NCBI GenBank assembly: GCA_002238485.1
Contig: MPMG01000015.1
Location: forward strand, 27,172-91,171
Reading direction: 5' to 3'
Source of the DNA: Chloroflexi bacterium bin20
Lineage (GTDB): Bacteria > Chloroflexota > Anaerolineae > Aggregatilineales > Phototrophicaceae
DNA: 64,000 bases
The position numbers and the translations under genes were made by a program. This document shows, piece after piece, positions 1 through 9,182 of the stretch. Below the pieces are notes generated by a model. It worked only from the letters and a program-made list of their open reading frames with translations, made no database searches and was not told where the DNA came from. How positions within the stretch are numbered: the first letter of the stretch is position 1; each line of letters begins with the position of its first letter.

Positions 1-273
1 GCCATCTGTCTTCATCTTCTCAAAGCGCGCTCGATCCTGCTTGATATCCTTGTCAATCTCTTCTTGATGCGAGTAGAAATATGAAAGCGCTGCATGGACT
101 TCCGCCAATCCAATCTGAAGTGCCTGCGCAACATAGGCGGGGTCGCTGCTCTCGCCATAGGGTTGCTGCAACGCGATATCCATGACTCGCAAGCCCGTCC
201 CAACAAGGCAGGGACGCCCACCGCGCACAGCTGGATCGCGGTAGATCAATTCGATGCTTTCGATTGTGCGCAT
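1..273 (-). CDS. DUF433 family protein, 3' end cut by window edge
   Basis: The reverse strand reads from an ATG at 273 with no stop before base 1, giving at least 91 residues that begin MRTIESIELIYRDPAVRGGR. The segment IYRDPAVRGGRPCLVGTGLRV is the typical DUF433 start (a family of small DNA-binding, often antitoxin-like proteins with a winged-helix fold), and VAQALQIGLAEVHAALSYFY is the usual second half. A good ribosome site (AAAGGAG) lies about 8 bases before the ATG. It follows the 123-residue gene by 24 bases, so the two are probably cotranscribed. A DUF5615 PIN-like toxin often follows DUF433, but that position is outside the window. Confidence 0.82.
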   Translation of the reverse strand, partial: MRTIESIELIYRDPAVRGGRPCLVGTGLRVMDIALQQPYGESSDPAYVAQALQIGLAEVHAALSYFYSHQEEIDKDIKQDRARFEKMKTDG

Positions 274-297
274 GGTCTCTCTCCTTTCGAGAGCGAC

Positions 298-669
298 TCA
301 GCCTGTCGCCCCCGACGCCAGCGCCGCGTGCTCCTTGCCGCAACGTTCCAGCGCTCGTTGTGCCGCGCGGACATTGATCTTGGGCGCGACATCGGCATAA
401 AAACGCGCCGCCACCTCTGCCGCTGCCGCCTGGCACGGCGCCGTGCCATCATCCAGCTCCAGCGCATAATCGGCTGCGTCCAGACCGCGTATTGGCTCCA
501 GCGTGATCTCCAGCACATTCTCTCGGCGCGCGCGTTCCAGTTTGCGGCGGCGTTTGTCGGCTGCTCGGGCTTTGCCCCCCTCGCCGATGCTCCCGTACCA
601 GTCGCCAAGCCGCGCTTCCAGCTTGATGGCGTGGCTCATAATCGCGCCGAATGTGTTCAATGATGCCAT
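298..669 (-). CDS. Hypothetical helical, charged 123-residue protein
   Basis: I do not recognise this protein. It starts MASLNTFGAIMSHAIKLEAR, is rich in Arg, Glu and Ala, and should be largely alpha-helical. A basic stretch around residues 34-50 (KARAADKRRRKLERARREN) could contact nucleic acid. There is no signal peptide or membrane segment. GAGGAACAG precedes the ATG at 669; a second Met at residue 11 is an alternative start. It sits directly upstream of the DUF433 gene on the same strand with a 24-base gap, so it may be the partner of that protein. An overlapping plus-strand reading frame has a less protein-like composition and no ribosome site. Confidence 0.6.
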   Translation of the reverse strand: MASLNTFGAIMSHAIKLEARLGDWYGSIGEGGKARAADKRRRKLERARRENVLEITLEPIRGLDAADYALELDDGTAPCQAAAAEVAARFYADVAPKINVRAAQRALERCGKEHAALASGATG

Positions 670-772
670 ACCTGTTCCTCGACTAGCTTCATGTCTTGCC
701 TATTCCTTCGCGAGCTGGGCTGCCCCTCCCTCTTGGTATAAAGGAGGAGTTTGACGTGGGGCTGGCAAAGCC

Positions 773-2224
773 CTAGACCCACCGCTCGATGACGATTTTG
801 CGCTCCGTATAGAACTCAATAGAGTCCATGCCCTGCCCGTGCAAATCGCCGAAGAAGGAGTCTTTTTGCCCGCCGAACGGGAAAGACGCCGAGGGCGCTG
901 CCACGCCGATATTCACGCCGATATTGCCGGCATTGACGTTGTACTTGAATTCGCGCGCATGCCGGCCATTGCTGGTGAAAATGCTGGCGGCATTGCCAAA
1001 GCGGCTCTGGTTGATGATGTCGACAGCCTCGTCAAAGTCCTCCGCTTTCATAAGCGAAAGCACGGGACCAAAGACTTCTTCGGTGGCCATCAACGTATTG
1101 GGCTGCACATCGGCGATCAACGTGGGGCCAACCCACGAACCCTGCTCATAACCAGCCACTTGCAAGCCGCGCCCATCGACCACGACTTCTGCGCCTTCGT
1201 CTTGGCTTTGCCCGATCATGGATTCGATGCGCTCTTTCGCCGAGTCACTGATGACCGTGCCCATCTGCGTGGTTTCGTCCAGGCCATAGCCGACCTTCAA
1301 TCCCGATACCTGCCTGGCGAGCTCGTCTTTGAGTTGATCGTAGGCATCGCCCACGCCAACAGCCACAGCCGCGGCCAGACAGCGCTGCCCGGCACAGCCA
1401 TAAGCCGCGCCCAGGATATTGCTGACGCTGGCTTCGATATTGGCATCGGGCATGACAGCGATGTAATTTTTTGCGCCGCCCTGCGCCTGTACCCGCTTGC
1501 CATTGCGCGTGCAAGTCTCATAGATGATCTTTGCCACCGGGCTGGAGCCAACGAAGGATACGCCGGTCACATCCGGGTGTTCCATCAGGGCGGTCGCGCT
1601 GGGCACACCGCCGTTGACCAAATTGACCACGCCTTCGGGCAAATCCAGCTCGTCCAGCAGCTCAAATAGCAACTCGGTGCTTAGCGGCGTCTGCGGCGAT
1701 GGTTTGAGGATGAAGGTGTTGCCACAAGTGATGGCGGTGGGCAAGAACCACAGCGGCACCATGAAAGGAAAGTTGAAAGGCGTGATCGCAGCGAAGACCC
1801 CGGCCGGCTGACGCACGGTCGTCTCGTCGATGCCGCTGCTGATATCTTCCAAGCCATCGCTGCGCATCAGCACGGGCACGCTCATGGCAAAGTCGATGCT
1901 TTCGACGCCGCGCCGCACTTCGCCACGGGCTTCGTCCCTGGTCTTGCCGTGTTCACGCACGACGATCTGCGAGATGTCTTCAAAGCGCTCTTCTACCATC
2001 ACTTTGAAATGATGCATGAATTGCGCGCGCACCAGGACCGGCGTGCTGCGCCATTCGTCAAAAGCATCGCGCGCCGCCCGCACCGCCACATCAACATCCG
2101 CCGCAGTCGAGTCTGGGCAATGCGCCAGCAGCTGGCATGTGGCGGGGTCGTGCACGGCTATGCTGTCGCTGGGGCTGGCATCGACCCAGCCGCCGTTCAC
2201 ATAATTTTGGATTGTCCTGCTCAT
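773..2224 (-). CDS. mmsA: CoA-acylating methylmalonate-semialdehyde dehydrogenase
   Basis: This 483-residue protein is a full-length aldehyde dehydrogenase of the MmsA type. It oxidises methylmalonate or malonate semialdehyde to propionyl- or acetyl-CoA in valine, thymine and myo-inositol breakdown. Visible hallmarks are the NFPF motif (151-154), the nucleotide-binding SFVGSSPVAKIIYE region (about 223-236), QGGAKN (248-253) in place of the ELGGK motif that carries the base Glu in ordinary ALDHs, and the nucleophile Cys282 in CAGQRC. The loss of that Glu is characteristic of the CoA-dependent family. The start is supported by AAGGAGCG before the ATG. No other inositol or valine genes are adjacent. 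Confidence 0.93.
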   Translation of the reverse strand: MSRTIQNYVNGGWVDASPSDSIAVHDPATCQLLAHCPDSTAADVDVAVRAARDAFDEWRSTPVLVRAQFMHHFKVMVEERFEDISQIVVREHGKTRDEARGEVRRGVESIDFAMSVPVLMRSDGLEDISSGIDETTVRQPAGVFAAITPFNFPFMVPLWFLPTAITCGNTFILKPSPQTPLSTELLFELLDELDLPEGVVNLVNGGVPSATALMEHPDVTGVSFVGSSPVAKIIYETCTRNGKRVQAQGGAKNYIAVMPDANIEASVSNILGAAYGCAGQRCLAAAVAVGVGDAYDQLKDELARQVSGLKVGYGLDETTQMGTVISDSAKERIESMIGQSQDEGAEVVVDGRGLQVAGYEQGSWVGPTLIADVQPNTLMATEEVFGPVLSLMKAEDFDEAVDIINQSRFGNAASIFTSNGRHAREFKYNVNAGNIGVNIGVAAPSASFPFGGQKDSFFGDLHGQGMDSIEFYTERKIVIERWV

Positions 2225-2330
2225 GTTGCGCTCCTTGTCCCTGCGCTGGCAAGAAAATGTGTGAGGATGATATTGCTGATTCTAGCACAGCGGGCGGGCA
2301 GGCGGAATATGCGGCGACGCAGGCACCTTC

Positions 2331-2403
2331 CTCAGTCCCCTCGAAAAGCCGGGGGGGAGGCAAAGCACGCGCGCGGATTTAGTCGACAAGTCGGGGAAGG
2401 GGG
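2331..2403. repeat. Dispersed GC-rich intergenic repeat, family A, copy 1
   Basis: This 70-odd base element contains TCGAAAAGCCGGGGGGGAGG followed by a GCGCGCGGATTT core and a second GTCGGGG arm. The same order of blocks recurs at 8067, 28055 (shorter), 40416 and 54776, always between genes. The remaining 2225-2543 region holds no gene I can support; it is the leader of the sugar transporter operon. Confidence 0.6.
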
Positions 2404-2543
2404 CAGGCGTTTTTTGCGCAGAGCGCCATAATGCGCTACGCTATCGGCACTTGTCCGCCAGTCGCCAGCGTGCGAACGGAGCCGCCTAGCGCACTTCTGC
2501 CGAATAACAGCCAACTCATCTATTTCACGCAAAGGAGCGAATC

Positions 2544-3890
2544 ATGAACAAGCGAATTGGCAACTTCTCTCGGCGCGACTTCCTAAAGGCAGTCGGCGCG
2601 TTATCGGCCGGGCTGGCAGCCAACCCGCTGCTGCACAGCAATATCCGCGCCTTTGCCCAGGATGTCGCCGCCCAGCCGCCCATCACCATCCTCATCAACG
2701 ACTCGCCCTGGTTCCCCGGCTTCGCGGCCATGGTCGAGCTCTATACCGAGACCACCGGCAACGCGATCAACCTGGATGTCACGCCCTTCCCCGGCATGCT
2801 CGACAAAACGCGCAACGCCGTACAAGCCGGCGAAAGCGAATACGACGCAGTCGCCATCACCGAGCAGAACATCCCCTTCTTCTACAACTCGGGCCTGCTG
2901 CGCCCCATCACCGACATCGACGCCGACTTCGCGCTTGATGAAAACATCATCAGTTATGGCGATGCGGCGAAATGGGACAGCGATCTGGGCGTCAACGGAC
3001 CCATGGGCGCCATCCTCGGCGTGCCCATCAACGGCAACATCCAGCTCTATTATTATCGCCGCGACCTATTCGAAGAGAACGGCATCGAGCCGCCAAAGAC
3101 CTTCGACGAAATGGAAGCGATCGCCGAGCAGCTGGGCAGGCCGCCGCGTCTCTTCGGCAACGCCAACCGCGTCAACCCCATCTGGTGGGAATTCGGCGCC
3201 TATGTCGATAGCTACGATGCCGAATATGTGCGCCTGGAAGACGATGGCAGCTGGTCGGTGGGCTTCGAGCGCCCCGAAGGTTTGGAAGCGGTCAATCGCT
3301 GGCTGCGGCTGGGACGCGACTGGGCGCCGCAGAATTACGCCGACCTCGGCCAGGGCGACTTGCTGGCGCTGATGGCGAGCGGACGCCTCGCGCAGGTGCA
3401 CATGGTGGGCGCGGCCGCACCCAACTATGACAACCCGGATATCTCGGTGGTCGGCGGCAACATGGGCGCGACTGTTGTGCCCGGCGTAACCGCCGAAGGC
3501 CGCTCGCCGCGCACCGGCATGTGGGTCATGTCGCATCCGGACAACCTGCCAGCCGAACGCGCCGCCGCGGGCTTGGAGTTTGTCAAGTGGCTGACCACCA
3601 AAGACAACCAGCTGGCATACGCCAAAGCCGGCGCTATCCCGGTCCGCCAAGATACCTACGAAGAACTTTCGACAGACCCGGTCGTCGGTTGGTGGACAAG
3701 CGCCTTCGCCGAAAGCACGCCTTTCTTGCATCCAGAAACGCGCCTGCCCGAAACGCCGCTCATCCGCGACAGCGTCTCCACGCGCATGGCGCAAGCCTAT
3801 GTCAACGAGATCAGCGCCGATGAAGCCGTCTCGCTGATGGCCTCAGAAATCCGCACCGTCATGGAAGACGCCGGTTACACGGTGTCCTAG
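2544..3890 (+). CDS. Sugar ABC transporter substrate-binding protein (Tat-exported)
   Basis: This 448-residue protein begins with a twin-arginine signal: NFSRRDFLKAVGALSAG, then a hydrophobic stretch to about residue 38. The mature part has the family-1 solute-binding (MalE/UgpB-like) pattern: an early VELYTETTGNAINLDVTPFP, a hinge region VPINGNIQLYYYRRDLFEENGI, and a C-terminal EFVKWLTTKDNQ segment. It should bind a sugar or glycan fragment outside the cell and deliver it to the two permeases downstream (4000-5756). AAAGGAG lies 8 bases before the ATG. No ATPase is encoded nearby, so a shared MsmX/UgpC-type ATPase elsewhere is likely. Confidence 0.9.
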   Translation: MNKRIGNFSRRDFLKAVGALSAGLAANPLLHSNIRAFAQDVAAQPPITILINDSPWFPGFAAMVELYTETTGNAINLDVTPFPGMLDKTRNAVQAGESEYDAVAITEQNIPFFYNSGLLRPITDIDADFALDENIISYGDAAKWDSDLGVNGPMGAILGVPINGNIQLYYYRRDLFEENGIEPPKTFDEMEAIAEQLGRPPRLFGNANRVNPIWWEFGAYVDSYDAEYVRLEDDGSWSVGFERPEGLEAVNRWLRLGRDWAPQNYADLGQGDLLALMASGRLAQVHMVGAAAPNYDNPDISVVGGNMGATVVPGVTAEGRSPRTGMWVMSHPDNLPAERAAAGLEFVKWLTTKDNQLAYAKAGAIPVRQDTYEELSTDPVVGWWTSAFAESTPFLHPETRLPETPLIRDSVSTRMAQAYVNEISADEAVSLMASEIRTVMEDAGYTVS

Positions 3891-3941
3891 ACGGCAGACG
3901 ATCCACCGCGCCTCCCCCAAAAAAAGCCCGGCTTGTAAAGG

Positions 3942-3990
3942 GGGGCGTCTGGGAAAGCTTCCCCTTGACTCGTCGGGGGGGACTGGGAGT
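3942..3990. repeat. Possible degenerate copy of repeat family A
   Basis: The gap between the binding-protein and permease genes contains TTCCCCTTGACTCGTCGGGG and a following GACTGGGAG, which resembles the reverse orientation of family A (compare 8067-8146 and 28055-28101). The nearby AAAGCCCGGCTT may form a small hairpin that lowers downstream expression. Confidence 0.4.
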
Positions 3991-3999
3991 GCTGACAAC

Positions 4000-4926
4000 T
4001 TGGCGCAGCTGACGATGAAAGGCAAAGGCGACTTGCGCAACCTGCTCTTTGGCGCGGGCAGCTTCAGGCTGTGGGCGCTGTTGCCGCTTTTGGTCGTGCT
4101 GATTGTCTTCACATTGTTGCCCATCTTGCAGCTCTTGCAAATGAGCGTCTCCGAGCTGGAATTCGTGGAAGGCGAGTTGGTATCGGAATTCATCGGCTTG
4201 GGGCAGCTGGACAATCTGGCGAAAGACCCCATCGCCGGCATCGCGCTGAAGAACACGTTGGTCTTCGTGGTGGCGGTGGTCCTCATCGAGACGGTCACCG
4301 GCTTCTGCCTGGCAGTGGCTATCAGCCGCACCAAGACGCTTTCCATCCTCTATCGCAGCGTCGTCATCATCCCGCTGCTCATCCCGCCTGTCGCCATCGG
4401 CACGATGTGGTCGCTGATGTACGACTACAATTATGGGCTCTTCACCACCATTTTGATCGAGCTGGGCGTGCAGTATCCGCCGCTGTGGACTGCCGACCCC
4501 GACCTGGCGCTGATATCGGTCATCATCGTCGATGTCTGGCACTGGACCAGCTTCATGTTCTTGATCATGCTGGCTGGCATCGAGTCCATCCCGCCGCCGC
4601 TGCTAGAAGCTGCCCGCGTCGATGGCGCAACCGAGCTGCGCACCATCCGCTATGTCATCCTGCCCATGATGGCGCCGACCATTTTGGTGGCCATGCTGCT
4701 GCGCACGATCTTGGCTTTCAAGGTCTTTGACCAGATCTTCGTGCTGACATCGGGCGGGCCGGGCACAGCCACCCAGGTCATCAGCATGCACATTTACAAA
4801 GTTTTCAGCGAGCAATTTCGGCTGGGTTATGCGGCTTTCCTGTCGCTGATGGTGGCGGCGTTCATGTTCATTTTCGTGGCATTTTATTTGTGGGCGAGCC
4901 GAGTCGTGCGGAGGCGCTTCGGATGA
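4000..4926 (+). CDS. Sugar ABC transporter permease (MalF/UgpA type)
   Basis: This inner-membrane permease of about 308 residues has six predicted transmembrane segments. The EAA loop (EAARVDGATELRTIRYVILP, around residues 205-224) is the contact site for the ATPase. It pairs with the next gene to form the channel for the solute bound by the 2544-3890 product. The start drawn is TTG at 4000; an ATG at 4015 (MKGKGDLRNL) is equally possible. The stop overlaps the start of the next permease by the sequence ATGA, indicating translational coupling. Confidence 0.9.
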   Translation: MAQLTMKGKGDLRNLLFGAGSFRLWALLPLLVVLIVFTLLPILQLLQMSVSELEFVEGELVSEFIGLGQLDNLAKDPIAGIALKNTLVFVVAVVLIETVTGFCLAVAISRTKTLSILYRSVVIIPLLIPPVAIGTMWSLMYDYNYGLFTTILIELGVQYPPLWTADPDLALISVIIVDVWHWTSFMFLIMLAGIESIPPPLLEAARVDGATELRTIRYVILPMMAPTILVAMLLRTILAFKVFDQIFVLTSGGPGTATQVISMHIYKVFSEQFRLGYAAFLSLMVAAFMFIFVAFYLWASRVVRRRFG

Positions 4927-5756
4927 AGCAAGGCGCTCCCTCCAAAATCGCGCTGAATCTGTCGCTGCTGATCGTCGTCTTCATCATCCTCTTCCCGGTC
5001 TTCTACATCGTCCAGACCTCGCTGAAGAGCATGGCCGATGTCTACAGCGGCAGCTTCTTTTTCACGGCGAAGACGGCGAATTACGAAGAAATCTTCACCG
5101 GCAGCCGCAGCAATTTCGCCGAGTTGACGCGCAACAGCCTGATCGTCTCGTCCAGCGTGGCGCTGATTTGTGGAGCGATCGGTTCGCTGGCCGCCTATTC
5201 CTTGGCGCGGCTGAGCTGGCAGCGCTGGGTGGCTGGCGGCATCATCGTCTGGCTGCTCTTCATCAATATGATGCCGCCAATCGTCTTCGTGACGCCCTAC
5301 TATCTATGGGCGCGCGCGGCCGGCATCTACGACAGTCCTGCCGCTGTCATCATGGCGCATGTCGTGTTGAATATGCCCTTGGCTGTGATCATGATGATGA
5401 ACTTCTTCGCCGAAGTGCCTAAAGAGCTCGAAGAAGCCGCGGTCATCGATGGCTGCACGCAATGGCAAGCCTTCCGCATGGTCATCTTGCCCATCGTGCG
5501 CCCGGGCCTGGCTGCCATGGCTGTGCTGGTCTTCGTCTTCAGTTGGAAAGAGTTCTTGTTTTCGCTCTCGCTCACGACCACCAGCGCCGGACGCACCATC
5601 CCTGTGGGCATCGCCAACTTCGTGCAAGAGTTCAATATCCGCTATGGCGAAATGGCGGCAGGCTCCTTCGTGGCGATGGTCCCGGCGCTGATTTTGGTGC
5701 TGCTGGCACAACGCCACATCATCAAGGGGCTGACAGTCGGCGCGGTCAAGGGCTGA
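4923..5756 (+). CDS. Sugar ABC transporter permease (MalG/UgpE type)
   Basis: This 277-residue inner-membrane protein has six hydrophobic segments and an EAA loop (EEAAVIDGCTQWQAFRMVIL). It is the second permease of the importer. The ATG at 4923 overlaps the previous stop codon (ATGA), which decides the start against a longer frame from 4890. The C-terminus QRHIIKGLTVGAVKG is the usual ending for this family. The next gene lies on the opposite strand only 5 bases away, so transcripts converge. Confidence 0.92.
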   Translation: MKQGAPSKIALNLSLLIVVFIILFPVFYIVQTSLKSMADVYSGSFFFTAKTANYEEIFTGSRSNFAELTRNSLIVSSSVALICGAIGSLAAYSLARLSWQRWVAGGIIVWLLFINMMPPIVFVTPYYLWARAAGIYDSPAAVIMAHVVLNMPLAVIMMMNFFAEVPKELEEAAVIDGCTQWQAFRMVILPIVRPGLAAMAVLVFVFSWKEFLFSLSLTTTSAGRTIPVGIANFVQEFNIRYGEMAAGSFVAMVPALILVLLAQRHIIKGLTVGAVKG

Positions 5757-5761
5757 CGCGC

Positions 5762-6346
5762 CTAGGAAAAAACGCGCGACAATTCAAGCGTAAACCCTGG
5801 CAGCACATCCTCCCCGGACAGCGCGCCATCCGCTGGGACAAAGTCGATTTGCAATTCTCCCGCGTCATCCAGACGGCAGACTTCCACAACGTGCCGATCC
5901 GGATACACAAGCCAGACGAGTCGCGAACCACGGCGCAGATACAATTCCGCCTTGCGACGAGTCGCGGCATAGGTGTCATTGGGCGACTTGACTTCGACTG
6001 CCAAGTCGGGCATGGCAGGCACAAACTGATGCGAATCGGGATCGTCCAGGCGATCTATGCGAATAAAGGCGACATCGGGACCTAATAGGGTCTCGTCGTC
6101 ATCTGCCGCGAAATAGCCCGTATCCGCCGTTACGATGCCCAAGCCAGTCCGCTCCGCGTATTCGACCAAAAACCGAATAATGTAACCCGACTGTCTGCCG
6201 TGCGACAATCCTGTTGGCGGCATTGCAACGATCTCTCCTTCAATCAGTTCAAAGCGACCGTCCGCATATTCCGACATTCGCAGCAGTGCTGGTATATCTG
6301 CCAGGCAGTACTTGCGCCGCGCGCGCGGTCTTTCAAGCAATCGCAT
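5762..6346 (-). CDS. Uma2 family (DUF820) nuclease-like protein
   Basis: This 194-residue protein has the PD-(D/E)XK-like Uma2 pattern: YADGRFELIEGEIVAMPPTG near the N-terminus, LLGPDVAFIR in the middle, then DLAVEVKSPNDTYAATRRKA with the Asp/Glu-x-Lys catalytic set, and YLRRGSRLVWLVYPD. Uma2 proteins are abundant in Cyanobacteria and Chloroflexota; their biological role is unsettled. The start at 6346 follows GAGGACAGG. A much longer frame upstream on the same strand (to 7987) is only the antisense of the sulfatase gene. A second, diverged member lies at 34320-34928. Confidence 0.88.
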   Translation of the reverse strand: MRLLERPRARRKYCLADIPALLRMSEYADGRFELIEGEIVAMPPTGLSHGRQSGYIIRFLVEYAERTGLGIVTADTGYFAADDDETLLGPDVAFIRIDRLDDPDSHQFVPAMPDLAVEVKSPNDTYAATRRKAELYLRRGSRLVWLVYPDRHVVEVCRLDDAGELQIDFVPADGALSGEDVLPGFTLELSRVFS

Positions 6347-6520
6347 GCCTGTCCTCTTCCCAATAGCCCGTGCCAAGAACATATCACAGTATAGCGCGAT
6401 TCTGACAATTGCCACCTCGACAGAGGGACCATGCGCGGATGCCCTCTCAGGCGGTTTTGGACGAAGCGCCGCTTGCGGAGTAGAATTGGCGCGGAAGCGG
6501 TCAACAGGGGAATCGCGCCG

Positions 6521-8011
6521 ATGAAAGCCATCATGCTGATGTTCGACACGCTCAACCGGCGCATGCTGCCGCCCTATGGCAACGACTGGGTGCACGCGCC
6601 CAACTTCCAGCGACTCGCCGGGCGCAGCGCCACCTTCGACAACTGCTATATCGGCAGTATGCCCTGCATGCCCGCCCGCCGCGAACTGCACACCGGGCGC
6701 TACAACTTTTTGCATCGCAGCTGGTCGCCGCTCGAGCCATTCGACGACTCCATGCCGCAGATCCTGCGCGAAAATGGCGTCTATGCCCACCTGGTTACCG
6801 ACCATGTGCATTATTGGGAAGACGGCGGCGCCACCTATCACAACCGTTACAGCAGCTACGAACTCGTGCGCGGGCAAGAAGGCGACTTGTGGAAGGGGCA
6901 TGTCGAGCCCAAAGTCGAGATTCCATTCGACACGCGCTCTGTGGACGACCCGACCTTTCCGGCCGAATCGTGGCGGCAAGACTGGATCAACCGCAGCTAT
7001 ATGCCCCAGCCCGAAGACCAGCCCCAGGCTCGCACATTCTCGCTGGGCATGGAGTTCATCCGCGACAACGCCGCCGCCGACAACTGGTACTTGCAAGTCG
7101 AAACCTTCGACCCGCACGAACCCTTCTTCAGCCATGCCGAATTCAAGCAACTGTATCCGCAAATTGCCGACCAGCCCGAGCCGGGCCTGCCTGTCGATTG
7201 GCCCAGCTATAAGCCGCTGACCGAATCGCCAGAGTATGTGCAATACATGCGCTATCAATATACAGCGCTGCTTTCCATGTGCGATCGTTATCTTGGGCGC
7301 GTCATGGACTTGATGGACGAACTGTCGCTGTGGGACGACACCATGCTCATCGTCTGCACCGACCACGGCTTCCTGCTGGGCGAACACGACTGGTGGGCGA
7401 AGAACAAGCAACCCTGGTATCAGGAATTGGCGCATACGCCGCTCTTCATCTGGGACCCGCGCAGCCGCATCGCCGCCGAACGCCGCGGGGGGCTGGCGCA
7501 AATGATCGACCTGCCCGCCACGATTTTGGATTACTTTGCTATGGAACTGCCGGCTGATATGCAAGGCCTGCCTCTGGCCGATGCCATCGCCACGGACGCG
7601 CCCGTGCGAGAAGCCGCGCTCTTTGGCATATTCGGCGGGCATGTCAACTGCACCGACGGCAAGTATGTCTATATGCGCGCGCCGGCCAATCCCGGCAATG
7701 CGCCGCTCTACGAATATACGTTGATGCCCATGCACATCCGCGCGCATTTCGGTGTGGACGAGCTGCACGATGCGACGCTGGCAGAGCCTTTCAGCTTCAC
7801 CAAAGGCTGCCGCACGTTGCAGGTGCCGGGGCGTTCCTGGGTAGAAGCGCAGCCATACGGCACGTTGCTCTATGATGTCGAAGCCGATTATGCCCAGCAG
7901 CAACCGCTGGAAGACGCGGCTGTCGAGCGCATGATGATCGGACATCTGACGCGGCTGATGCGCGAAAATGACAGCCCGCCCGAGCAATTCGATCGGCTGG
8001 GTTTGGTGTAG
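6521..8011 (+). CDS. Sulfatase (formylglycine-dependent, alkaline-phosphatase superfamily)
   Basis: This 496-residue protein begins MKAIMLMFDTLNRRMLPPYG, the metal-binding start of the sulfatase/phosphonate-hydrolase fold. The formylglycine site is Cys49-Met-Pro-Ala-Arg53 (CxPxR), and CTDHGFLLGEHDWWAKNKQP provides the C-terminal metal ligands. It should hydrolyse a sulfate ester after Cys-to-formylglycine maturation. No signal peptide is visible, so it may act in the cytoplasm on an imported substrate, which would fit the sugar importer just upstream. The ATG at 6521 follows CAGGGGAA; an upstream in-frame ATG at 6431 would add 30 arginine-rich residues unlike the family. Confidence 0.88.
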   Translation: MKAIMLMFDTLNRRMLPPYGNDWVHAPNFQRLAGRSATFDNCYIGSMPCMPARRELHTGRYNFLHRSWSPLEPFDDSMPQILRENGVYAHLVTDHVHYWEDGGATYHNRYSSYELVRGQEGDLWKGHVEPKVEIPFDTRSVDDPTFPAESWRQDWINRSYMPQPEDQPQARTFSLGMEFIRDNAAADNWYLQVETFDPHEPFFSHAEFKQLYPQIADQPEPGLPVDWPSYKPLTESPEYVQYMRYQYTALLSMCDRYLGRVMDLMDELSLWDDTMLIVCTDHGFLLGEHDWWAKNKQPWYQELAHTPLFIWDPRSRIAAERRGGLAQMIDLPATILDYFAMELPADMQGLPLADAIATDAPVREAALFGIFGGHVNCTDGKYVYMRAPANPGNAPLYEYTLMPMHIRAHFGVDELHDATLAEPFSFTKGCRTLQVPGRSWVEAQPYGTLLYDVEADYAQQQPLEDAAVERMMIGHLTRLMRENDSPPEQFDRLGLV

Positions 8012-8066
8012 CCGCCCCTCGCCCCCTTTTTTATTTGGGAATGGCGAATTCCGTGTATATGGCGTT

Positions 8067-8146
8067 TCCCCATCCCCGACCTGCCGACAGAATCCGCTTG
8101 TGCCGTTGCCTCCCCCTGACCTGTCGGGGGGACCGAGGGGGTGCCT
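8067..8146. repeat. Dispersed intergenic repeat family A, copy in reverse orientation
   Basis: This stretch contains CCCCTGACCTGTCGGGGGG, GCCTCC, and the outer CCCCGACCTGCCGACAG arm. Its reverse complement aligns block for block with 40416-40495. It lies in the 245-base gap between the sulfatase and the peptide-type permeases. The rest of the gap shows no gene. Confidence 0.6.
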
Positions 8147-8256
8147 GTATCCAACAAATTCGCCACTCCCTTTATTTTCAGACTTCGCATTGACACCTGT
8201 TTTGCGCTAGGCTTTTCTCTGTGTCTTTTGTGGTCAAGCATTTCTAGCAGGCAGCC

Positions 8257-9174
8257 ATGCGCGCATTCATTCTCAGCCGCCTCATTCAACTGGTCGTCAC
8301 CATGTTCATGGTGTCGCTGGTGGTGTTTTTTATGGTGCGGCTGCGCGGCGATCCGATTCTGGTGATGGCGCCGCCCAACTTTGACGCCGAGCAAATCGCC
8401 AAGCTGCGCGCGGCATGGGGCTTCGACAAGCCATTGGGCGAACAGTACATCACCTTCCTCACCAAAGCGGTGCGTGGCGACTTTGGCAAATCGTTCCAAG
8501 CCAATCGTCCGGCTATGGAGCTGGTCATCGAACGGCTGGGCTATACCTATTTGCTGGCGGCGGCGGCGGCGGCCATCGGCGTGACCATCGCCATCCCGCT
8601 GGGCATTGTCTCGGCATTGAAGCGCAACAGCCTCATTGACCTGGTGAGCACGGCGCTGGCATCGCTGGGCACGGCCATGCCTAGCTTTTGGCTGGGCTTG
8701 ATGCTGATCATCATCTTTTCTGTGCATTTGCGCATGCTGCCGGCTTTTGGCGCACTCGAGCCGCGCGCCTTGATCATGCCCGCTGTCACGCTGGGCGTCG
8801 GCATGGCGGCCCGTCTATCGCGGCTGACACGTTCGGCCATGCTGGAAGTGCTCAGTCAGGATTATGTGCGCACGGCGCGCAGCAAGGGGCTGGCGCAGAA
8901 AGCGGTGGTGCTGCGGCATGCCCTGCGCAACGCCCTTATCCCCATCGTGACGGTCTTTGGCTTGCAGCTGGGCTGGCTGCTGGGCGGCTCGGTAGTGGTG
9001 GAAAGCGTCTTCAGCTGGCCCGGGCTGGGCAGGCAGATGATCGACAGCATCAATGTGCGCGATATCGCCATGGTGCAGGCGGGCCTGTTCTTCTTCGCTT
9101 TGTCATTCATATTGATCAATTACGCGATCGATGTCATCTACATTCTCATCGATCCGCGCATCCGTTTTGACTAG
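8257..9174 (+). CDS. Peptide/nickel-type ABC permease (DppB family)
   Basis: This 305-residue inner-membrane protein starts MRAFILSRLIQLVVTMFMVS, the standard DppB/OppB N-terminus. It carries the DppB-type extracytoplasmic loop (LRAAWGFDKPLGEQY...GDFGKSF), the cytoplasmic coupling region RTARSKGLAQKAVVLRHALRN (around 206-226) and a C-terminus ending DVIYILIDPRIRF. It forms a heterodimeric channel with the next gene. The usual binding protein and two ATPases are not adjacent; a family-5 binding protein occurs at 50902. Confidence 0.93.
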   Translation: MRAFILSRLIQLVVTMFMVSLVVFFMVRLRGDPILVMAPPNFDAEQIAKLRAAWGFDKPLGEQYITFLTKAVRGDFGKSFQANRPAMELVIERLGYTYLLAAAAAAIGVTIAIPLGIVSALKRNSLIDLVSTALASLGTAMPSFWLGLMLIIIFSVHLRMLPAFGALEPRALIMPAVTLGVGMAARLSRLTRSAMLEVLSQDYVRTARSKGLAQKAVVLRHALRNALIPIVTVFGLQLGWLLGGSVVVESVFSWPGLGRQMIDSINVRDIAMVQAGLFFFALSFILINYAIDVIYILIDPRIRFD

Positions 9175-9182
9175 GGATCGCC

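Noticed and set aside
94..663. 189-codon plus-strand frame at the left edge
   Set aside because: It covers both the DUF433 gene and the upstream minus-strand gene in antisense; the DUF433 match decides the strand.
5762..7987. A 741-codon minus-strand open frame spanning the sulfatase
   Set aside because: Only its last 194 codons (Uma2) look like protein; the rest is antisense to a well-supported sulfatase and has the biased composition of a shadow frame.
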